Shown here one piece after another: positions 6,229-9,804 of a stretch of 9,804 nt of DNA; the stretch's first letter is position 1, and each line of letters begins with the position of its first letter. Below the pieces are notes generated by a model that saw only the letters and a list, made by a program, of their open reading frames with translations, was not told where the DNA came from and made no database searches. Position numbers and translations under genes: made by a program. Location of the stretch: the NCBI GenBank assembly GCA_910588405.1, contig CAJUPT010000092.1:445-10248 (forward strand), given 5' to 3'. The stretch comes from an uncultured Lachnospiraceae bacterium (GTDB lineage: Bacteria > Bacillota > Clostridia > Lachnospirales > Lachnospiraceae).

Positions 6229-7196
6229 GTTTTCATCGTCCTTTCTACTTTATGGAATAATTGTCCGGCAGCGGCGCAGATGGAATCCGTCAGCTCCCGG
6301 AGACGTGAGAACTGCTCCGGGCTGACATGGGGGAATACCGTATCATAGTACGGGTCGCTGTACCAGCTGATCTCCTTATGAAATTTCCGGACAAATGCCT
6401 CATATTCTTCCAGGAAGCTGTCCGGTGTGCCGCTGCAATCCTTATCCGGGTCTTTCAGTTCCGCTACCACATCTTTTAAACTGGCGGCAGGGGCTTTTTG
6501 CAGAACCGGCGGAGAAAAAGGAACTGATACCGCAGATTCCGGCGTTGCCTCCTTCTTTCTGGTATATTCATCCACCGTGCGTATCTCTTTTGCGGCAAGG
6601 AGCGCGGCGGCTTCTTTCTGCTGTTCCGGTTTCAGATTAGAGAGCTTCATTGCAGCTTTTTTTGATATTTTTGTGTCTGTCCCTTTGATGATCTCTTTGG
6701 TTTCCGGTGTCAGGTTTTTTGCCGTCTGTATCTGCCGCCGGACGGTACGGGGTGCTACACCTAATTTGTCGGCAGTGTCATCAACAAATGATTTTGCCGG
6801 ATCAAACGGACATTTTGTCCGTTTGATTTCTTTGCTTTTTCTGTCGCCTCCCCGCTTTGTTTCCGGGTGCAGTGTTTCATAAATTTCCTTGCGGCGCAGA
6901 AGCATCTCCCCATATTCCACGGGTGACAGGTCATTGCGTATAAAATTCTCGTCAATCTCCGCCAGTTCTGCCGCCAGCCCTTCCAGGCTGCTGACAGTGC
7001 ATTCCACATCCGTCCATCCCAGTGCTTTCACTGCTTCCAGGCGGTGCAGCCCTGCGATCAGAAAATTCTCCCTGTCTATGGTCAGGGGATTCAAAAGCCC
7101 AAGCTCTCGTATGCTGTCTGTCAGTTCTTTTACATGCCCCATATCAAGGCTGCGCCTCCCTTCCCTTATCTGGATTCTCTTTATGGAAACCTGCAT
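6225..7196 (-). CDS. ParB/Spo0J family DNA-binding protein
   Basis: Protein of 323 residues with the usual ParB order. The N-terminal domain has the consecutive motifs LGLLNPLTI (32-40), FLIAGLHRLEAVKALGW (45-61, equivalent to the GxRR box but reading GLHR) and ENFIRNDLSPVEYGE (83-97). A helix-turn-helix sits at about 139-165 (TADKLGVAPRTVRRQIQ). The C-terminus is a charged, helical region with no recognised domain. The ATG at 7196 is preferred over the in-frame start at 7268, as AAAGGGGGTG lies 8 bases upstream and the extension is not family-like. No ParA ATPase is visible, so a classical partition pair is incomplete here. Related genes in clostridial elements are often listed only as ParB/RepB/Spo0J family. 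A role in maintenance or in regulating the element is inferred. The gene contains a perfect inverted repeat at 6801-6827. Confidence 0.9.
   Translation of the reverse strand: MQVSIKRIQIREGRRSLDMGHVKELTDSIRELGLLNPLTIDRENFLIAGLHRLEAVKALGWTDVECTVSSLEGLAAELAEIDENFIRNDLSPVEYGEMLLRRKEIYETLHPETKRGGDRKSKEIKRTKCPFDPAKSFVDDTADKLGVAPRTVRRQIQTAKNLTPETKEIIKGTDTKISKKAAMKLSNLKPEQQKEAAALLAAKEIRTVDEYTRKKEATPESAVSVPFSPPVLQKAPAASLKDVVAELKDPDKDCSGTPDSFLEEYEAFVRKFHKEISWYSDPYYDTVFPHVSPEQFSRLRELTDSICAAAGQLFHKVERTMKT
6801..6827. repeat. Perfect 12-base inverted repeat inside the ParB-like gene
   Basis: ATCAAACGGACA (6801-6812) and TGTCCGTTTGAT (6816-6827) are exact reverse complements separated by TTT. On the coding strand they specify IKRTKCPFD, between the basic GGDRKSKE stretch and the helix-turn-helix. 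Such a long perfect hairpin in a coding region is unlikely by chance. It could be a ParB-binding site, an mRNA structure, or a plus-facing terminator (a loosely T-rich stretch follows at 6828-6840). Confidence 0.7.
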
Positions 7197-7967
7197 ATAA
7201 GCGGCACCCCCTTTATTTTCCTTTTGTTTTATCTCAGTGCCTGCTGGATGAAACACCATGCGCCACAAGCCGATGTACCGCTATAGAAACGGATACGCCA
7301 GCAGCTTATGGCGGCAGGTCTTGCATCCCGCAAGAATCCGGCAGGCGCATTTTGCGTTGGCTGCCGGAGCTATCGCAAACAGGAACCTCCGGTCAGGACA
7401 AAGAATATGCCCTGTTCCTCGGTACGGGTTCCCATAATTCCATCAAATCTCATTCTTGTGCCGTATTATCAGGCGACGGGATCGCCCTGCTTCTCACCCC
7501 CGGCACGGGAATATCCAAGCCGCTTATGGTTAGTAAGCGCCATGATACCGACGGCAGGTGGCGGCAGGTGACTAAGCTGCCCAGGCCATGCCCACAGTAT
7601 CCCCCTTTCACCCTGCGGTACGGGAATTTTCTGGTTCTCCACTCACTGGCGGCTCATGGCGGTTCCGGCATTACCAGTGCCGGTCACAGGCCCTCCGGGT
7701 TCCCGCTCGTGCCTTTGATGTTATCTTATTGACGGTGCAGGGCAGGGAGGGGCAGAATATAAGCCCTTTCCCCATCCGTTCCCGCAGACAGTCATCGCGT
7801 CCGTGCCTGGGCCGCTTGCTTTACAGCCCCGCACAGTGGGAGAAACTTGAATACTGATTATCTATGAACAGAAGGTTGTCCTGTTGTTTTTCAATGTACA
7901 GTAAGAGGGAATGAAAATATCCCCTCATAAGGTTCGGTAACGAAAAGGCGGTTTGAAAACCAGATTT
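7197..7967. other. Long gene-free GC-rich region; candidate structured RNA or cis-acting locus
   Basis: About 770 bases without a credible gene between two same-strand genes. All minus frames are broken by stops, and the plus-strand frames lack start signals and family motifs. The region is richer in G+C than the sequence to its right and holds many compact hairpins: 7296-7313 (CGCCA/TGGCG), 7319-7335 (TCTTGC/GCAAGA), 7337-7368 (TCCGGCAG/CTGCCGGA with an inner stem), 7381-7419, 7472-7486 (GGCGA/TCGCC), 7521-7539 (CGCTTA/TAAGCG), 7665-7683 (CCGGCA/TGCCGG), 7803-7834 and 7905-7926. A CGGYACGGG motif recurs near 7420, 7501 and 7617, and an 11-base TGGCGGCAGGT recurs at 7309 and 7559. I do not match it to a known RNA class. 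The strand is uncertain, because wobble pairs favour plus in some stems and minus in others. An untranslated leader of the ParB-like operon, a free RNA, or an origin-type site are all possible. Confidence 0.45.
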
Positions 7968-8411
7968 TTAAAAAAACTTTTTTAATTTTTCCAAAATCTT
8001 CTTTTTCCGCTTGTGGATAGCTGCCTGTGTGAGATTGTAAACCGCGCTTATTTCCCGTTCTGATTTCTCCAGATAGAAGATCTCACGAATCAGATCCCTT
8101 TCTTCATCCGTCAGGCTCTGCAACGCCCTGTCCAGCGTTTCCAGGGCCTGCGCCTTTATTACAGCGCCGTCCACCGGCTCGCCCGGAGCAGGGAAATCCC
8201 AGTCTGCTTCCAGAAGCTGCTCATACGATGCTTCCCGGCTGGGAAGATATTCTACAGTCTGCTCTTCTGGATCCACAACAAACCTTCCCTTTTTCAGCCG
8301 TTTCATAAAATACCGCTCTTTTTCTTCCGCACGTTTGTATTCCCGGTAAACTTCTTCACTGACCTTTACCGGCTGTCCGTCTATGTATAAATAAAAATCT
8401 TTTTCTGTCAT
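7968..8411 (-). CDS. Sigma-70 region 4-like regulator
   Basis: Protein of 147 residues related to the small sigma-factor-like proteins common on Gram-positive integrative elements. The N-terminal part FYLYIDGQPVKVSEEVYREY (6-25) is typical of the clostridial group. The C-terminal 60 residues form a sigma region 4, with a helix at ALQSLTDEERDLIREIFY (96-113) and a helix-turn-helix at SEREISAVYNLTQAAIHKRK (117-136). There is no region 2, so it probably cannot act as a complete sigma factor, and may activate or modulate transcription. The ATG at 8411 has GGAGG ideally placed upstream. A TTG at 8483 also has GGAGGA 8 bases upstream and stays in frame, but its residues are not family-like. The gene ends in a lysine-phenylalanine tail coded by long A and T runs. 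It follows a leader with several terminators. Confidence 0.85.
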   Translation of the reverse strand: MTEKDFYLYIDGQPVKVSEEVYREYKRAEEKERYFMKRLKKGRFVVDPEEQTVEYLPSREASYEQLLEADWDFPAPGEPVDGAVIKAQALETLDRALQSLTDEERDLIREIFYLEKSEREISAVYNLTQAAIHKRKKKILEKLKKFF

Positions 8412-8424
8412 ATATTCCTCCGAA

Positions 8425-8452
8425 ATTCTGAAATGTTGATGGGTTTCAGAAT
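8425..8452 (-). promoter_or_regulatory. Hairpin just upstream of the sigma-like gene's ribosome binding site
   Basis: ATTCTGAAA and TTTCAGAAT form a perfect 9-pair stem with a 10-base loop on the mRNA. It ends a few bases before the GGAGG (8421-8416) of the ATG at 8411. It does not cover the binding site, but lies close enough to affect ribosome access or mRNA stability. Confidence 0.45.
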
Positions 8453-8510
8453 CCCGGAGGCGGGGAACGGCATCTTGGAACAATGACAGGTTCCTCCAAA
8501 AAACGACATG

Positions 8511-8545
8511 AAAAAAGCCGCACCTGGCAGATACCAGGTACGGCT
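8511..8545 (-). terminator. Strong rho-independent terminator upstream of the sigma-like gene
   Basis: On the minus strand AGCCGTACCTGG and CCAGGTGCGGCT form a 12-pair stem with a 6-base loop, followed by TTTTTT. The single non-Watson-Crick pair is a U-G on this strand and a C-A mismatch on the other, so it acts on minus-strand transcripts. It lies about 100 bases before the sigma-like gene, so transcripts from the right must pass it. Confidence 0.8.
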
Positions 8546-8590
8546 GGAAATACTTCTTGTCGTATTCGCTTCTTATGAACGCATTGTAAT

Positions 8591-8627
8591 AAAAAAATAT
8601 CCGTATAGGTAATGACTATACGGATAT
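8591..8627 (-). terminator. Rho-independent terminator, second in series
   Basis: On the minus strand ATATCCGTATAG and CTATACGGATAT form a perfect 12-pair stem with a 7-base loop, followed by a run of seven T in all (the first belonging to the stem base). It stands about 45 bases upstream of the next terminator on the same strand. Confidence 0.8.
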
Positions 8628-8687
8628 GGCAAATTATATGTTTAATTGACAGAAAGACTGTTTTTTCGCACTGACATGTAAAATTGT

Positions 8688-8699
8688 CCTCTATAGAGG
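8688..8699. promoter_or_regulatory. 12-base palindrome in the leader region
   Basis: CCTCTATAGAGG is a perfect palindrome with no loop, in AT-rich surroundings between two terminators. It could be a binding site for a dimeric regulator. No good promoter overlaps it on either strand. Confidence 0.3.
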
Positions 8700-8777
8700 T
8701 TAAGATTTTTTTAACGAATCACAGGCATGTAATATGTAATCGGACACGGCTTTCCTTTCATTATGCCGCATCATCAT

Positions 8778-8813
8778 AAAATAATAACGGCTTTTGAATC
8801 ACTCAAAACCGCT
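8778..8813 (-). terminator. Probable terminator, first in series
   Basis: On the minus strand AGCGGTTTTGA pairs with TCAAAAGCCGTT over 11 pairs with one bulged G and a 5-base loop, followed by the T-rich ATTATTTTA. The plus-strand copy has no U-run. It lies about 100 bases after the promoter at 8916-8944. Confidence 0.55.
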
Positions 8814-8915
8814 ACTATGTTACATCGTCCTGTATAACGCAAAGCTACCCAGAACCAATTAACGGTCTTACTATGTCAATGTCTCTGAGAAATGTGCGTT
8901 TTTTGGCTATATGTC

Positions 8916-8944
8916 AGTATAACTCATTTTCTGATAAATGTCAC
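8916..8944 (-). promoter_or_regulatory. Promoter of the leader to the sigma-like gene
   Basis: On the minus strand -35 GTGACA (8944-8939) and -10 TATACT (8921-8916) are spaced by exactly 17 bases. It lies after the recombinase's terminator, so it starts a new transcript. The first gene reached is the sigma-like gene at 8411, some 500 bases and three terminators later. Confidence 0.6.
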
Positions 8945-9031
8945 TGTTTTGTTCTCAATTTTGTCAACATTCAGGAGAAATTATGAAACAAATAGACATG
9001 AAAAGACAGAGAATTTGACGATACGAATATC

Positions 9032-9070
9032 AAATCCCGGCAATTCTTGAAAGTTTCAGAAAAGCCGGGA
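9032..9070 (-). terminator. Terminator of the tyrosine recombinase gene
   Basis: On the minus strand TCCCGGC (9070-9064) pairs with GCCGGGA (9041-9035). A second inner stem (TTCTGAAA with TTTC-AGAA) nearly closes the loop. A short TTT follows at 9034-9032. It starts 7 bases after the recombinase stop codon. The short T-run makes it weaker than the other terminators here. Confidence 0.6.
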
Positions 9071-9076
9071 TACTTT

Positions 9077-9804
9077 TTACAATAGATCGTTAAGTAGGTT
9101 CATGCACTTTACTTTCTGTTGCAGATTAGCACTGCCATAGACATTAAGAGTGAATGATACATTTTTGTGGCCGAGAATTTCAGAAAGTGACTTGATGTCA
9201 AATTCCGGTATCTCAATCGCTCTTACTGCAAAAGTATGGCGAATTTCATGAAATTTAACTTTTTCCAGTCCATTCCTTTTTAAAAAACGTGAGAAAAACT
9301 GCCTGTAAGTGCGCGGTTCACTAGGTTTGGTTTTTCCGGTCAGAAAATAGTGGTTCGGATTCTCTGTATAAAACTTTTTAATGATGTTCATGAGCAGAGA
9401 CGGAACCGGTATCGTCCTTGCGGAAGTCTTTGTTTTTGGCGGCCCGATGTGAATGTAGGAGCTTTTCTTCTTCTTGTCATAGATTCTCTGAACCGTCTTG
9501 TTGATATTGATTGTTTTGTCGGCAAGAGAAATGTCCTTCATCTGAAGCCCACATAATTCCCCAATACGCACTCCGGTAAACAGGGCAATGAGGATTCCGG
9601 CCGTTTTCCGGTTTAAGTCTAGGTAAATGCACTGAATCAACGCCTGCTCCTGGTCTTTAGACAGGGAAACCACCTTCTTAATGCCGAGTTCCTTTGGGTA
9701 TTCAATCAGATCCCAATTCAGCAGGGGAATGGCCCGTTCCTTGTAAGCATATTCCATCGACAATCTGAACACAAGAATAATATCGCGGATTGTCTTGACG
9801 GTCA
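9077..9804 (-). CDS. Tyrosine recombinase (integrase), cut by the window edge
   Basis: C-terminal 241 residues of a phage-type tyrosine recombinase; the frame stays open to the window end, so the truncation is due to the edge. The visible part begins in the core-binding domain (VKTIRDIILVFRLSMEYAY), which helps bind the arm of the crossover site. The catalytic domain has all six expected residues: R in TGVRIGEL, K in PPKTKTSARTIPVP, H and R in FHEIRHTF, H in EILGHKN and Y in LNVYGS. It should cut and rejoin DNA through a 3'-phosphotyrosine. Similar enzymes are common in clostridial elements. It differs from the integrase fragment at 1-64 and lies on the other strand, so they are not halves of one gene. 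Its role beside three serine recombinases is unclear: a second, nested element is one option and a cargo or regulatory recombinase another. Confidence 0.92.
   Translation of the reverse strand, partial: TVKTIRDIILVFRLSMEYAYKERAIPLLNWDLIEYPKELGIKKVVSLSKDQEQALIQCIYLDLNRKTAGILIALFTGVRIGELCGLQMKDISLADKTININKTVQRIYDKKKKSSYIHIGPPKTKTSARTIPVPSLLMNIIKKFYTENPNHYFLTGKTKPSEPRTYRQFFSRFLKRNGLEKVKFHEIRHTFAVRAIEIPEFDIKSLSEILGHKNVSFTLNVYGSANLQQKVKCMNLLNDLL

Noticed and set aside
7022..7732. Plus-strand open frame of 236 codons crossing the start of the ParB-like gene
   Set aside because: It lies antisense to a well-supported gene for its first part, has no ribosome binding site, and its translation is rich in S, P, C and G without any domain pattern. 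The GC-rich composition explains the lack of stops.
8700..8777. Minus-strand 25-codon frame beginning with three ATG codons
   Set aside because: The translation looks helical and plausible, but there is no ribosome binding site and the start directly follows a terminator hairpin. It is mentioned only as a possible leader peptide, not listed as a gene.
8983..9018. Plus-strand 11-codon frame (MKQIDMKRQRI) after a good AGGAG
   Set aside because: The ribosome binding site is convincing, but the product is tiny, no clear plus-strand promoter is found, and nothing follows that it could lead. It may be the remnant of a gene start or chance.
1..9804. tRNA, rRNA, CRISPR arrays, DDE insertion sequences, resistance or conjugation genes
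   Set aside because: I saw no cloverleaf-like pattern, no regularly spaced repeats, no transposase motifs and no relaxase, type IV secretion or resistance protein in any frame.

Overview
The window looks like one end of an integrative mobile element from a gut-type Bacillota bacterium, probably a clostridium of the Lachnospiraceae kind. This rests on moderate G+C content, AGGAGG-type ribosome binding sites, and gene families typical of Tn1549-like and related conjugative elements. No taxon-specific marker such as an rRNA gene is present. All confident complete genes lie on the minus strand, so the element reads from right to left.

Layout from right to left. Positions 9804-9077 hold a tyrosine recombinase cut by the window edge, followed by a hairpin terminator. 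Positions 9034-8412 are an AT-rich leader region with a good minus-strand promoter and three successive minus-strand hairpin terminators, leading to a small sigma-70 region 4 protein (8411-7968). Positions 7967-7197 are about 770 bases with no credible gene but many compact GC-rich hairpins, a candidate structured RNA or cis-acting locus. Then comes a tightly packed set: a ParB/Spo0J-like protein (7196-6225), a second protein with a ParB-like DGQHR motif that overlaps it by 4 bases, and a 70-residue small protein. A separate strong promoter carrying two perfect palindromes then drives three consecutive large serine recombinases (4996-175).

At the far left, positions 1-64 encode on the plus strand the HDIRH catalytic stretch of a different tyrosine integrase. 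Its reading departs from the family pattern just after this motif. The simplest reading is that the serine-recombinase element integrated into that integrase gene and that the junction lies at roughly 60-95. A plus-facing terminator hairpin sits just inside the boundary.

How the parts may work together: the three serine recombinases probably excise and integrate the element. The palindromes in their promoter and a hairpin that covers the first gene's ribosome binding site suggest tight control. The ParB-like pair and small protein may control, segregate or mark the element, and the sigma-like protein is a likely regulator; these roles are inferred. No relaxase, conjugation machinery or cargo gene is visible, so the element must extend to the right or be a remnant.
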